This document shows positions 1 to 8,645 of a stretch of 64,000 nucleotides of DNA, piece after piece. The position numbers were made by a program, and so were the translations under genes. How positions within the stretch are numbered: the first letter of the stretch is position 1; every line of letters starts with the position of its first letter. The notes beneath the pieces are model-generated. The model did not search any database. It worked only from the letters and a program-made list of their open reading frames with translations, and was not told the DNA's origin. Source of the DNA: Vogesella urethralis (GTDB lineage Bacteria; Pseudomonadota; Gammaproteobacteria; Burkholderiales; Chromobacteriaceae); assembly GCF_007644045.2 (NCBI RefSeq), contig NZ_VMDW02000118.1, positions 62,001-126,000 of the forward strand, in the 5' to 3' direction.

Positions 1-149
1 CGCTCGATTTCGTCGAAGGTCAGCCAGTTGGCCGGCTCCTCGAAGCCCTTGAAGCCTTTGGGGATGCAATAACTGCAGCGCAGGTCACAGCGGTCGGTTA
101 CCGAGATGCGCAGGTAGTCGATGGTGCGGCCAAAGCGATCGGACAGCAT
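1..149 (-). CDS. moaA: GTP 3',8-cyclase MoaA, N-terminal part (cut by window edge)
   Basis: Only the first 49 codons are visible; the gene runs off the left edge. The protein begins MLSDRFGRTIDYLRIS and carries the radical-SAM cluster C21-x3-C25-x2-C28 within VTDRCDLRCSYC, the MoaA signature. MoaA turns GTP into the cyclic precursor of molybdopterin, the first step of molybdenum cofactor synthesis. The cofactor would be needed by the formate dehydrogenase encoded at 17-20 kb, although the two loci are not adjacent. The ATG is the only plausible start; no clear Shine-Dalgarno sequence precedes it. Identification is firm despite truncation because this cysteine spacing and the surrounding residues are characteristic. 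Confidence 0.9.
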   Translation of the reverse strand, partial: MLSDRFGRTIDYLRISVTDRCDLRCSYCIPKGFKGFEEPANWLTFDEIE

Positions 150-369
150 GGGGAGGTCCCGGGTTAGCGTTCAGACAAGGGGAGTAACAAGCAAGCAGCT
201 TGCCAGCCCCGCAACGGCACCGCAAGGTTGGCCGCAGCGTGGTCTGGCTTGCGTTGCTGGCCTATCAGTCGCACAAACGGGGTGCCGGCTTACACGCCAG
301 GTGCGACTTTCTGTCTTGCCGGCACCGTGCTGGGACATTTTGTCCGTGTGCGTGTGCCGGCCAGACATG

Positions 370-394
370 AAAAAAGCCTGCACGCGGCAGGCTT
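370..394 (-). terminator. Rho-independent terminator after puuC
   Basis: An 8-bp stem (374-381 with 387-394) around a 5-nt loop, followed on the minus strand by a run of six T (370-375). It lies 20 bp beyond the puuC stop codon. The rest of the 150-413 gap shows only one copy of the dispersed 10-mer (226-235) and no gene. Confidence 0.85.
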
Positions 395-413
395 GGCTGG
401 GTAGGGCGCGGGC

Positions 414-1901
414 TTACAGCTTGATCAGCGTCGACTTCAGCTCGGTGTATTTTTCCAGCGCGTGCAGCGATTTGTCGCGGCCATTGCCGGACTGCTTGAA
501 GCCGCCGAACGGGAAGTTCATGTCGCCGCCTTCGTCGTAGCAGTTCACCCACACGGTACCGGCGCGCAGGCGGCGCGACACCTGGTGCGCGGTGGTGACG
601 TTGCTGGTCCACACCGCGGCGGCCAGGCCGTACTCGGTGTCGTTGGCGATGCGGATGGCTTCTTCCACGTCGCTGAAGGTGATGATGGACAGCACCGGGC
701 CGAAGATTTCCTCGCGGCAGATGGTCATGTCCGGGCGCGGGCACACGAAGGCAGTAGGTTCGATGAACAGGCCTTCGTCGGTGCGGGTAGCGTTGCCTCC
801 GCACACCAGTTCGCAGTTTTCCTCGCGCGCTTTGGCGATGTAGCCCAGCACCTTGTCGTACTGGATGCGGTCAACAATGGCGCCCATGCTGGTGGCCGGG
901 TCCAGCGGGTCGGCCGGCTGGTAGGCGGCAGCGGCTTTCTTGAACTCGGCCAGGAAGGCGTCCTTGATATCCTTGTGTACCAGCAGGCGCGAACCGGCAG
1001 TGCACATCTCACCCATGTTGTAGAAGATGGCGCCGGCGGCGGTGTTGGCGGCGCGGGCCAGGTCCGGGCAGTCCGGCAGGATGATGTTGGGCGACTTGCC
1101 GCCCAGCTCCAGCCAGGCACGCTTGAGGTTGGACTGCGCGGCGTAGGTGGCGATCAGCTTGCCCACGCCGGTGGAGCCGGTAAAGGCGACGCAATCGATA
1201 TCCATGTGCAGGGACAGCGCCTTGCCCACGTCGCCGGCACCCGGCAATACCTGGAACACGCCGTCCGGCATGCCGGCTTGCTTGGCCAGTGCGGCCAACC
1301 TGATGGCGGTGAGCGGCGATTTTTCCGACGGCTTGACGATCACCGCGTTACCGGCGGCCAGCGCCGGGCCGAACTTCCAGCTGGCCATCAGGATGGGGAA
1401 GTTCCACGGCACGATGGCTGCCACCACGCCGATGGCTTCGCGGGTAACCAGGCCAACCAGTTTCGGGTCCACCGGGGCGACTTCGCCGCCGATCTTGTCG
1501 ATGGCTTCGGCAAACCATTCCACGCAGTAGGCAGCGCCCGGTACGTCCACGGTGGTGGTGTCGCCGATCGGCTTGCCGGCGTCCAGCGTTTCCAGCAGCG
1601 ACAGCTCGTCCTTGTGTTCGCGGATCAGGGCGGCAAAGCGCTTCAGGATGCGGCCGCGCACCAGCGGGGCCAGGCCCGACCACTTGCCGCTGTCGAATAC
1701 GCGGCGGGCGGCGGCGACCGCCTGCTCCACCTCGGCGTCGCCGGCCCAGCTGATGTCGGCCAGCTTGGCGCCGGTTGCCGGGTTGATACAGTCAAACGTG
1801 CGCCCGTCTGCAGCCGTGACGTACTGGCCGTCGATGAATGCGCGGCCTTCGATGGTGAGCTGGCTGGCCAGAGCCTGCCATTCTGCATGGGTGCGAGCCA
1901 T
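414..1901 (-). CDS. puuC: Gamma-glutamyl-gamma-aminobutyraldehyde dehydrogenase
   Basis: A 495-residue NAD(P)+-dependent aldehyde dehydrogenase of normal length. Visible landmarks are PWNFP (165-169), the cofactor loop FTGSTGVGK (240-248), the general base Glu265 in LELGGK and the catalytic Cys300 in GEMCTAG. The start has a good ribosome site (AAGGAGAA). In the puu pathway the enzyme oxidises gamma-glutamyl-gamma-aminobutyraldehyde to gamma-glutamyl-GABA; homologues such as KauB accept several omega-amino aldehydes. The exact substrate is inferred from the neighbours: puuR lies 48 bp upstream on the same strand and ald-puuD-puuA-spuC run divergently. A terminator follows the stop. Confidence 0.9.
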   Translation of the reverse strand: MARTHAEWQALASQLTIEGRAFIDGQYVTAADGRTFDCINPATGAKLADISWAGDAEVEQAVAAARRVFDSGKWSGLAPLVRGRILKRFAALIREHKDELSLLETLDAGKPIGDTTTVDVPGAAYCVEWFAEAIDKIGGEVAPVDPKLVGLVTREAIGVVAAIVPWNFPILMASWKFGPALAAGNAVIVKPSEKSPLTAIRLAALAKQAGMPDGVFQVLPGAGDVGKALSLHMDIDCVAFTGSTGVGKLIATYAAQSNLKRAWLELGGKSPNIILPDCPDLARAANTAAGAIFYNMGEMCTAGSRLLVHKDIKDAFLAEFKKAAAAYQPADPLDPATSMGAIVDRIQYDKVLGYIAKAREENCELVCGGNATRTDEGLFIEPTAFVCPRPDMTICREEIFGPVLSIITFSDVEEAIRIANDTEYGLAAAVWTSNVTTAHQVSRRLRAGTVWVNCYDEGGDMNFPFGGFKQSGNGRDKSLHALEKYTELKSTLIKL

Positions 1902-1949
1902 GGTGTTTCTCCTTTGTGGTGTCGGGTGCGCCCCGCCTGGCGGAGCGGC

Positions 1950-2495
1950 TTAGAACGTTGGCGGCGAGCTCGCGCTCACGATTTCACAGGTGTCGGTGCC
2001 AACGTTGCGGAAACGGTGCGGCTGCTTGCTGTCGAAATAGTAGGAATCACCCGGGCGCAGTACCCGCACGTCGTTACCAACGGTAATTTCCACTTCGCCT
2101 TTCAGTACCACGCCGCCTTCCTGGCCTTCGTGCACCAGCATGTCCGGGCCGGTGTCGGCACCTGGCTGGTACACCTCGCGCAGGATGGCAATGTCGCGTC
2201 GCGGATGGGCGGTGCCCACCAGCAGCAGCTGGATCTGGTCGTTGCCCAGGTTGGGCAGCTCCTCGCTGCTATAAAACACGTGAGCCTGTTGGGGCTCGGT
2301 ATCGAAGGTGAAAAAGTCCGACAGTGTCATCGGCAAGCCTTCCAGTACCTTGCGCAGCGAGCTGATGGAAGGGCTGACGCGGTTTTGCTCGATCAGCGAG
2401 ATCGTGCCGTTTGTCACGCCGGCCCTTTTGGCGAGTTCGCGTTGGGAAAGCCCCATGCGTTCGCGAACCATCCTGAGTCGTGCACCAACATCCAT
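1950..2495 (-). CDS. puuR: XRE/cupin repressor of putrescine catabolism
   Basis: A 181-residue two-domain regulator. An N-terminal Cro/CI-type helix-turn-helix (about residues 7-60, with LSQRELAKRAGVTNGTIS) is followed by a cupin domain (about 105-175, with HEGQEGGVVLKGE and PGDSYYFDSKQPHRF). This is the PuuR architecture, in which the cupin is thought to sense the polyamine. The reading frame is open upstream to 2621, but the ATG at 2495 is chosen because the helix-turn-helix begins right after it and a GGACAGGAA ribosome site precedes it. It probably forms a two-gene unit with puuC and represses both divergent units from the shared 210-bp gap. Confidence 0.88.
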   Translation of the reverse strand: MDVGARLRMVRERMGLSQRELAKRAGVTNGTISLIEQNRVSPSISSLRKVLEGLPMTLSDFFTFDTEPQQAHVFYSSEELPNLGNDQIQLLLVGTAHPRRDIAILREVYQPGADTGPDMLVHEGQEGGVVLKGEVEITVGNDVRVLRPGDSYYFDSKQPHRFRNVGTDTCEIVSASSPPTF

Positions 2496-2546
2496 ATGTT
2501 CCTGTCCAATCCAAATGTTAATAATTTTAGACGTGCGATGATAAGG

Positions 2547-2624
2547 ATTTTGACCATTTCTTGCGCGACTGCTGCGCTGCAATAACGAAATTTCTTTGCA
2601 AGGTGTGCAAGTTATAGTCAAAAT
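2547..2624. promoter_or_regulatory. Divergent puuR/ald control region with candidate operators
   Basis: The 210-bp gap between puuR and ald is clearly AT-richer than its surroundings. It holds an 8-bp inverted repeat ATTTTGAC (2547-2554) and GTCAAAAT (2617-2624) and, inside it, a tighter dyad TTGCA-AGGTG-TGCAA (2596-2610). Either could be the PuuR operator. The dyads are seen in the sequence; the assignment to PuuR rests only on position. Confidence 0.4.
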
Positions 2625-2705
2625 CAGTGTGTGACTGCAAGCTTGTTGTAGATTTTTTTAAACAACTGATGCTAAATATTCACGACACCACCAAAGGAGA
2701 CAGCT

Positions 2706-3830
2706 ATGTTAATCGGCGTTCCGAAGGAGATCAAAAATCATGAGTACCGCGTGGGCCTTACGCCCTCCGGTGTGCGTGAGTTGGTGGCCGCCGGCCACAA
2801 GGTGATTGTGCAGACGCAGGCCGGTCTGGCGATCGGTTTTACCGACGAACACTACCTGCAGGCCGGGGCCGGTATTGCCGCCCACGCCGAAGAGGTGTTC
2901 GCCCAGGCCGAGATGATCATCAAGGTAAAAGAGCCGCAACCGGTAGAGTGTCGCATGCTGCGCCCCGGCCAGCTGCTGTTTACCTACCTGCACCTGGCGC
3001 CGGACCCGGAGCAGACCCGTCTGCTGGTGGAATCGGGCGCGGTCGCCATTGCCTACGAGACGGTTACCGACGAGCGCGGCGGGCTGCCGCTGCTGGCGCC
3101 GATGTCCGAGGTGGCCGGCCGCATGGCGGTGCAGGCCGGGGCGCACGCGCTGGAAAAAGCGCAAGGCGGCCGTGGCGTGCTACTGGGTGGTGTGCCCGGC
3201 GTGGCACCGGCCCGGGTGGTGGTGATCGGGGGCGGTGTGGTAGGGTTGAATGCCGCTCGCATGGCGATGGGGCTGGGCGCCGACGTGACGCTGCTGGACA
3301 AGTCGCTGGCGCGCCTGAAAGAGATAGACATGGTTTTCGGTGGCCGCATCAAGACGCTGATGTCGAATGCGGCCAACATCGAGGACAGCATCCGCGAAGC
3401 CGACATGATCGTCGGCGCAGTGCTGATCCCGGGTGCGGCGGCGCCCAAGCTGGTGAGCCGCGCCATGCTGAAGCACCTGAAGCCGGGTGCGGTACTGGTG
3501 GACGTGGCGATAGACCAGGGCGGCTGTTTCGAAACCAGCCGCGCTACCACGCACCAGGACCCGACTTACATCGTGGACGGGATCGTGCATTACTGCGTGG
3601 CCAACATGCCGGGCGGCGTGGCGCGGACCTCCACCATGGCACTGACCAATGCCACCTTGCCGTACGCGCTGGAACTGGCGGGCAAGGGCTGGGTGCAGGC
3701 CATTACCGATAACGTGCACCTGCGTCACGGCCTGAATGTGTGCCGTGGCAAGGTCACTTACGCCGCCGTGGCGCGCGACCTGGGCTACCCGTACGTAGAC
3801 CCGCTGGTGGCCGCCGGGGCGGCAGGCTGA
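2706..3830 (+). CDS. ald: Alanine dehydrogenase
   Basis: A 374-residue, full-length alanine dehydrogenase catalysing the reversible NAD+-dependent deamination of L-alanine to pyruvate and ammonia. It opens with the family signature [20 protein letters not shown] and has the catalytic Lys75 (IIKVKEP) and His96 (YLHLAPD). The Rossmann loop [17 protein letters not shown] lies at about 170-186. A strong ribosome site (AAAGGAGA) fixes the start. It heads the ald-puuD-puuA-spuC unit, with puuD 15 bp downstream. That placement suggests it recycles the alanine made by the pyruvate-dependent transaminase SpuC back to pyruvate, releasing putrescine nitrogen as ammonia. Confidence 0.95.
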   Translation: MLIGVPKEIKNHEYRVGLTPSGVRELVAAGHKVIVQTQAGLAIGFTDEHYLQAGAGIAAHAEEVFAQAEMIIKVKEPQPVECRMLRPGQLLFTYLHLAPDPEQTRLLVESGAVAIAYETVTDERGGLPLLAPMSEVAGRMAVQAGAHALEKAQGGRGVLLGGVPGVAPARVVVIGGGVVGLNAARMAMGLGADVTLLDKSLARLKEIDMVFGGRIKTLMSNAANIEDSIREADMIVGAVLIPGAAAPKLVSRAMLKHLKPGAVLVDVAIDQGGCFETSRATTHQDPTYIVDGIVHYCVANMPGGVARTSTMALTNATLPYALELAGKGWVQAITDNVHLRHGLNVCRGKVTYAAVARDLGYPYVDPLVAAGAAG

Positions 3831-3845
3831 GCAAACGAGGACACT

Positions 3846-4601
3846 ATGCAGCAACCGATTATCGGGATTCCCTGCGACGTCAAGCAGATCGGCCTGTTTC
3901 CGTTCCACGCGGTGGGAGAGAAGTACATCACCGCCGCGGTGGGCGGGGCCGGGGGCGTTGCCATCCTTATCCCTTCGCTGGGCGATGCCAGCCAGCTGCG
4001 CGCCATTGTCGACCTGGTCGACGGCGTGCTGCTGCCAGGCTCGCCTTCCAATGTGGAACCGCACCACTATCAGGGCGAGCCCAGCCGTGAGGGCACGCTG
4101 CACGACAAGGCGCGCGATGCCACCACGTTGCCGCTGATCGACATGCTGGTCGCCGAAGGCGTGCCCTTGCTGGGCATTTGCCGCGGCTTCCAGGAGATCA
4201 ACGTGGCGATGGGGGGCGAGCTGCACCAGCACGTACAGGAAGTGCCGGGGCTGCACGACCACCGCGAACCGGACACCCAGGACGTGGAACACATGTACGG
4301 CCCGGCGCACCCGGTGCAGCTGGCCGAGGGCAGCTGGCTGCGCGGCTGGCTGGGCTGTGACACCGCGATGGTCAACTCCATCCACCAGCAGGGCATCAAG
4401 CGCCTGGCCGACGGCCTGGCCGTGGAAGCCCGCGCCGAGGATGGCCTGGTGGAGGCCTACCGATTTGCCAAGGCGCCGGGTTTTGCCTACGCCGTGCAGT
4501 GGCACCCGGAGTGGAAGTACTGGGACAACAAAGTCTCCCAGGCAATTTTGAAGGCTTTCGGCGACGCTTGCCGGGAGCGCCGTATGCGTCGAAACCAATA
4601 G
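3846..4601 (+). CDS. puuD: Gamma-glutamyl-GABA hydrolase (class I glutamine amidotransferase-like)
   Basis: A 251-residue C26-family peptidase that splits gamma-glutamyl-GABA into glutamate and GABA, the last step of the gamma-glutamyl putrescine pathway. The nucleophile is Cys112 in LLGICRGFQEINVA and the His220/Glu222 pair sits in QWHPEW, completing the triad. The early GIPCD and the LLPGSPSNVEP segment are also typical. The ATG follows the ald stop by 15 bp and has a GAGGA ribosome site, so the two genes are very likely co-transcribed. Confidence 0.9.
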   Translation: MQQPIIGIPCDVKQIGLFPFHAVGEKYITAAVGGAGGVAILIPSLGDASQLRAIVDLVDGVLLPGSPSNVEPHHYQGEPSREGTLHDKARDATTLPLIDMLVAEGVPLLGICRGFQEINVAMGGELHQHVQEVPGLHDHREPDTQDVEHMYGPAHPVQLAEGSWLRGWLGCDTAMVNSIHQQGIKRLADGLAVEARAEDGLVEAYRFAKAPGFAYAVQWHPEWKYWDNKVSQAILKAFGDACRERRMRRNQ

Positions 4602-4655
4602 ACGCGTACTCGGCAAAACCTTCCGGCACAGACCGGAAAATAGAGGAAATGCATC

Positions 4656-5990
4656 ATGAGTCACCAAATGTTTGAATGGCTGCGCGAGCACCGTATTACC
4701 GAGATGGAGTGCATTGTGCCGGACATGACCGGCGTTGCACGCGGCAAGATCGTACCGAAGGACAAGTTTGTTTCCGAGTCGGAAATGCGCCTGCCGGAAG
4801 CGGTACTGATCCAGACCGTTACCGGCGACTACCCTGACGACAGCATGCTGGACCTGACCGACCCGGACATGGTCCTGCTGCCCGACCCCAACACCCTGCG
4901 CTACGTACCGTGGGCTACCGACCCTACCGCCCAGCTGATTTACGACGCCTTCCGCGCCGACGGCCAGCCGGTGGAAGTGGCACCGCGTAACGTGCTGCGC
5001 CGCGTACTGAAGATGTACGAAGACAAGGGCTGGGCGCCGGTTGTGGCACCCGAGATGGAGTTCTACCTGCTGTCGCCGAACCCTGATCCGGACATCCCGC
5101 TGGCACCGCCGGTTGGCCGTACCGGTCGCGCCGAATTCGGCCGTCGCTCCTACGCCATCGATGCGGTAAACGAGTTCGACCCGCTGTTCGAAGACATTTA
5201 TGACTACTGCCACGCCCAGAACCTGGAAGTGGACACCCTGATTCACGAGATCGGCACCGCGCAGATGGAAATCAACTTCCTGCACGGCAATGCGCTGGAC
5301 CTGTGTGACCAGGTGTTCCTGTTCAAGCGGACAGTGCGCGAGGCTGCATTCCGCCATAACATGTATGCCACTTTCATGGCCAAGCCGATGGAAGGCGAGC
5401 CGGGCAGCGCCATGCACGTGCACCAGAGCGTGTGCAGCATCGAAACCGGCAAGAACATCTTCAGCAACGCCGATGGCAGTGCGTCGGACGACTTCCTGCA
5501 CTTCATCGGCGGTCTGCAGCACTACCTGCCGGAGTGCATGCCGTTCTTCGCCCCGTACGTGAACAGCTACCGTCGCCTGTCGCGCTACACCGCCGCGCCG
5601 ACCAACGTGGAGTGGGGTTACGACAACCGCACCGTCGGCCTGCGCGTACCGCATTCGTCGCCGGCTGCCCGCCGCGTGGAAAACCGCGTACCGGGCGTGG
5701 ACGTTAACCCGTACATCGCCATGGCCGCCACCCTGGCCTGCGGCTACCTCGGCATGGTCAACAAGATCAAGCCGCGTGACCCGCTGTCCAGCGACGCCTA
5801 CGAACTGCCGTTCCAGTTCCCGCACGGCACCGAAGAAGCGCTGGTGCGCCTGAAGAACTGCAGCGACATCGCCGAGATCCTTGGCCCGCGCTTCGTGAAG
5901 ATGTATGTGGGTATGAAAGAGAAAGAATTCTCCGAGTACTTCCGCGTGATCAGCCCGTGGGAACGCAAATTCCTGCTGCTGCACGTGTAA
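4656..5990 (+). CDS. puuA: Gamma-glutamylputrescine synthetase (glutamine synthetase family)
   Basis: A 444-residue member of the glutamine synthetase family, catalysing ATP-dependent ligation of glutamate to putrescine, the entry step of the pathway. Family landmarks are the metal-binding PEMEFYL, the GSAMHVHQS segment and the ATP/glutamate-binding NRTVGLRVPHSS. It is shorter than a housekeeping glutamine synthetase and lacks the adenylylation-loop tyrosine region seen in GlnA. Ribosome site AGAGGAAA, 54 bp after puuD. Assignment to PuuA rather than another GlnA-like ligase relies on the neighbouring puuC, puuD and spuC. Confidence 0.88.
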   Translation: MSHQMFEWLREHRITEMECIVPDMTGVARGKIVPKDKFVSESEMRLPEAVLIQTVTGDYPDDSMLDLTDPDMVLLPDPNTLRYVPWATDPTAQLIYDAFRADGQPVEVAPRNVLRRVLKMYEDKGWAPVVAPEMEFYLLSPNPDPDIPLAPPVGRTGRAEFGRRSYAIDAVNEFDPLFEDIYDYCHAQNLEVDTLIHEIGTAQMEINFLHGNALDLCDQVFLFKRTVREAAFRHNMYATFMAKPMEGEPGSAMHVHQSVCSIETGKNIFSNADGSASDDFLHFIGGLQHYLPECMPFFAPYVNSYRRLSRYTAAPTNVEWGYDNRTVGLRVPHSSPAARRVENRVPGVDVNPYIAMAATLACGYLGMVNKIKPRDPLSSDAYELPFQFPHGTEEALVRLKNCSDIAEILGPRFVKMYVGMKEKEFSEYFRVISPWERKFLLLHV

Positions 5991-6016
5991 CACCATAACG
6001 ACAACGACGATACGCC

Positions 6017-6050
6017 GCCGCCTGCGGCCAACCCTGGCCCCGCAGGCGGC
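6017..6050 (+). promoter_or_regulatory. Strong intercistronic hairpin between puuA and spuC
   Basis: An 11-bp perfect GC-rich stem (GCCGCCTGCGG at 6017-6027 with its complement at 6040-6050) around a 12-nt loop that can pair further. There is no T-run, so it is not a classical terminator. It may stabilise the upstream message or uncouple spuC from puuA. One copy of the dispersed 10-mer (6024-6033) forms part of the stem and loop. Confidence 0.55.
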
Positions 6051-6068
6051 ATCTACAGGAGAGTAGAA

Positions 6069-7448
6069 ATGACGCAGCAACGCAATACCGCAGCCTGGCG
6101 CGAAATGGATGCCGCTCACCACCTGCACCCCTTTACCGATACCGCTTCGCTGAACGAGCAGGGTGTGCGCATGATCACCCGTGCCGATGGTATTTACCTG
6201 TGGGATAGCGAAGGCAACAAGATCATGGACGGCATGGCCGGCCTGTGGTGCGTGAACATCGGCTACGGCCGCAAGGACCTGTCCGACGTGGCCAAGCGCC
6301 AGATGGACGAACTGGCCTACTACAACACCTTCTTCAAGACTTCCCACCCGGCGGTGGTGGAGTTGTCGCACCTGCTGGCCGAGGTGGCGCCGCAGGGTTT
6401 CGACCACGTGTTCTACACTAACTCCGGCTCCGAGTCGGTAGACACCATGATCCGCATGGTGCGCCGCTACTGGGACGTCAAAGGCAAGCCGCAGAAGAAA
6501 ACCCTGATCGGCCGCTGGAACGGCTACCACGGCTCCACCATCGGCGGTGCCAGCCTGGGTGGCATGAGCTATATGCACGAGCAGGGCGACCTGCCGATTC
6601 CGGGCATCGCCCACGTTGAACAGCCGTGGTACTACAAACACGGCAAAGACATGACGCCGGAAGAATTCGGCGTGGCTGCGGCACGCTGGATCGAAGAAAA
6701 GATTCTGGAAATCGGCGCCGACAAGGTAGCCGCTTTCGTCGGCGAGCCGATCCAGGGCGCCGGCGGCGTGATCGTGCCGCCGTCCACCTACTGGCCGGAA
6801 GTCGAGCGCATCTGCCGCAAGTACGACATCCTGCTGGTGGCCGACGAAGTGATCTGCGGCTTTGGCCGTACCGGCGAGTGGTTCGGCCACAGCCACTTCG
6901 GTTTCACCCCGGACATCTACACCACGGCCAAGGGCCTGTCGTCCGGCTACCTGCCGATCGGCGCCGTGTTCGTCAACGACGAAGTGGCCGCCACGCTGGC
7001 GGCCGGCGGTGACTTCAACCACGGCTTTACCTATTCCGGCCACCCGGTAGCGGCTGCCGTGGCGCACGCCAACGTGAAGGCACTGCGCGACGAAGGCATC
7101 GTGCAGCGCGTGAAGGAAGACATCGGCCCGTACATGCAGCAGCGCTGGCGCGAAACCTTTAGCCAGTTCGAGCACGTGGACGACATCCGTGGCGTCGGCC
7201 TGATCCAAGCGTTCACGCTGGTGAAAAACAAGCAGACGCGCGAGCTGTTCGACAACTGGGGCGAGATCGGCCTGATGTGCCGTGACATCTTCTTTGCCAA
7301 CAACCTGATCATGCGTGCCTGCGGCGACCACATCGTGTCGGCGCCGCCGCTGGTGATCAGCAAGGACGAGATCGACCAGATGCTGGCCACCGCCGCCCGC
7401 TGCATGGAAACCTTCGAGCGCAAGCTGAAGGAAAAAGGCCTGGCCTGA
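6069..7448 (+). CDS. spuC: Putrescine-pyruvate aminotransferase (omega-transaminase)
   Basis: A 459-residue class III, PLP-dependent aminotransferase that moves the terminal amino group of putrescine or gamma-glutamylputrescine to pyruvate, forming alanine. PLP-site residues are visible: the GSES phosphate loop (120-123), Asp259 in LLVADEVICGFGRTGEW and the Schiff-base Lys288 in TTAKGLSSGYLPIG. Length and sequence closely resemble the Chromobacterium violaceum omega-transaminase as I remember it, which supports a Chromobacteriaceae origin. No PuuB-type oxidase is present in the locus, so this enzyme probably supplies the aldehyde-forming step. It is followed by a terminator. Confidence 0.93.
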   Translation: MTQQRNTAAWREMDAAHHLHPFTDTASLNEQGVRMITRADGIYLWDSEGNKIMDGMAGLWCVNIGYGRKDLSDVAKRQMDELAYYNTFFKTSHPAVVELSHLLAEVAPQGFDHVFYTNSGSESVDTMIRMVRRYWDVKGKPQKKTLIGRWNGYHGSTIGGASLGGMSYMHEQGDLPIPGIAHVEQPWYYKHGKDMTPEEFGVAAARWIEEKILEIGADKVAAFVGEPIQGAGGVIVPPSTYWPEVERICRKYDILLVADEVICGFGRTGEWFGHSHFGFTPDIYTTAKGLSSGYLPIGAVFVNDEVAATLAAGGDFNHGFTYSGHPVAAAVAHANVKALRDEGIVQRVKEDIGPYMQQRWRETFSQFEHVDDIRGVGLIQAFTLVKNKQTRELFDNWGEIGLMCRDIFFANNLIMRACGDHIVSAPPLVISKDEIDQMLATAARCMETFERKLKEKGLA

Positions 7449-7475
7449 TCCTGCTGCGCTGCCTGACACTGCCAG

Positions 7476-7503
7476 CCCCTTCCGACAGGAAGGGGTTTTT
7501 CTT
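7476..7503 (+). terminator. Terminator of the ald-puuD-puuA-spuC unit
   Basis: An 8-bp stem (CCCCTTCC, 7476-7483, with 7488-7495), a GACA loop and a TTTTTC tail. It lies 28 bp after the spuC stop. Confidence 0.92.
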
Positions 7504-7569
7504 TGCCGGCTCATGCCGGATGGCAGGCGAGCCGGCCTGCCGAAGCTGCAGGTCATGTAGTAAGATAGG

Positions 7570-7598
7570 GGTTGGCCGCGCCTGTTGTGCGGCCAACC
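7570..7598. repeat. Inverted pair of the dispersed 10-mer
   Basis: GGTTGGCCGC (7570-7579) and GCGGCCAACC (7589-7598) face each other across 9 nt, making a perfect 10-bp hairpin; the flanking AG and CT add to the stem. No T-run follows on either strand. It sits in the gap between spuC and motB, about 70 bp beyond the spuC terminator, so it could serve as a secondary terminator or as a paired uptake-type signal. A second inverted repeat (GGCGCCTG 7644-7651 with 7674-7681) lies closer to motB. Confidence 0.7.
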
Positions 7599-7715
7599 CT
7601 GGCGCCGCCCGCTGCACGCTATGCTGCAGCTTGTGATCCCGATGGCGCCTGTCCGTATACCGGCCGGTGCCCGCAGGCGCCGGCCCCAATCTCCGAGCAA
7701 ACAAGGGCTGCAAGC

Positions 7716-8645
7716 ATGGCTGACGAATCACAACGCCCCATAGTCGTCAAAAAGATCAAGAAGGGTGGCCACGGCCACCACGGCGGGGCATGGAAGATTG
7801 CCTACGCCGACTTCGTTACCGCCATGATGGCCTTCTTCCTGCTGATGTGGCTGCTGGGCTCCACCTCGCAGGGCACGCTTAGTGGTATCTCCGATTACTT
7901 CAAGTCGCCACTCAAGACCGCGCTGCAGGGCGGCGAGGGCGCCGGCGCGTCCACGTCCGTCATCAAGGGCGGCGGTACCGACCTGACCAAATCGGCCGGC
8001 CTGGTGCGCAAGGGCAACCCCGACCCGGCCAAGGCCGAAGAAGAAGCACAAAAGCTGAACAAGCTGCAGCAGCGGCTGCAGAACAAGCTGGACGAAAGCC
8101 TGAACAAGAGCGAGCTGATGAAGCAGTTCAAGAACCAGGTGAAGATGGAAATGACGCCGGATGGCCTGCGCATCATGATCATCGACGAGCAGAACCGGCC
8201 GATGTTCCAGTCCGGCGGTATTGCACCGCTGGGGCATACCCGCGAGATTCTGCAATCGATCGGCCGCGAGCTGAACGACCTGGACAACAAGATCAGCATT
8301 TCCGGCCATACCGACGCCAACCGTTTCTCTGGCAGTGACGCCGGCTACACCAACTGGGAGCTGTCGTCTGACCGCGCCAACGCGGCGCGCCGCGAAATGG
8401 TGGCCGGCGGCATGCTGGACGAAAAAGTGCTGCGCGTGGTGGGCCTGGGCTCAGCCGACCCGTTCAACAAGCAGAACGTATTCAGCCCGGAAAACCGCCG
8501 CATCGCCATCGTCATCCTCAACAAGGAAGCCGAGTCGCGCATTCGCGGTGACGGGCTGATTTCGCAGGATGCCGACCTCAGCAACGCCAGCGTCAGCTCT
8601 CCCAAAGAGGCAGCCGCTGCGGTGGCGCCGGCTGGCGGGCACTGA
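7716..8645 (+). CDS. motB: Flagellar stator protein MotB, without an adjacent motA
   Basis: A 309-residue MotB. The N-terminus is basic and histidine-rich, followed by one membrane helix (about 30-48) holding the proton-conducting Asp32 in YADFVTAMMAFFLLMWLL. A plug region comes next, then a C-terminal OmpA-like peptidoglycan-binding domain with ISGHTDANRF and ENRRIAIVIL. The frame is open from 7572, but the ATG at 7716 gives the normal MotB N-terminus. MotB anchors MotA to the cell wall in the proton-driven stator. motA, usually immediately upstream, is absent from the window. The stop overlaps the next start by one base. Confidence 0.93.
   Translation: MADESQRPIVVKKIKKGGHGHHGGAWKIAYADFVTAMMAFFLLMWLLGSTSQGTLSGISDYFKSPLKTALQGGEGAGASTSVIKGGGTDLTKSAGLVRKGNPDPAKAEEEAQKLNKLQQRLQNKLDESLNKSELMKQFKNQVKMEMTPDGLRIMIIDEQNRPMFQSGGIAPLGHTREILQSIGRELNDLDNKISISGHTDANRFSGSDAGYTNWELSSDRANAARREMVAGGMLDEKVLRVVGLGSADPFNKQNVFSPENRRIAIVILNKEAESRIRGDGLISQDADLSNASVSSPKEAAAAVAPAGGH

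Noticed and set aside
462-2585. A 707-residue open frame on the plus strand
   Set aside because: Antisense to puuC and puuR; no motif, and biased composition.
3180-7700. A 1506-residue open frame on the minus strand
   Set aside because: It lies antisense to ald, puuD, puuA and spuC, which have clear family motifs. Long antisense frames are common in GC-rich coding DNA, and its translation is His/Ala/Val-rich without domains.
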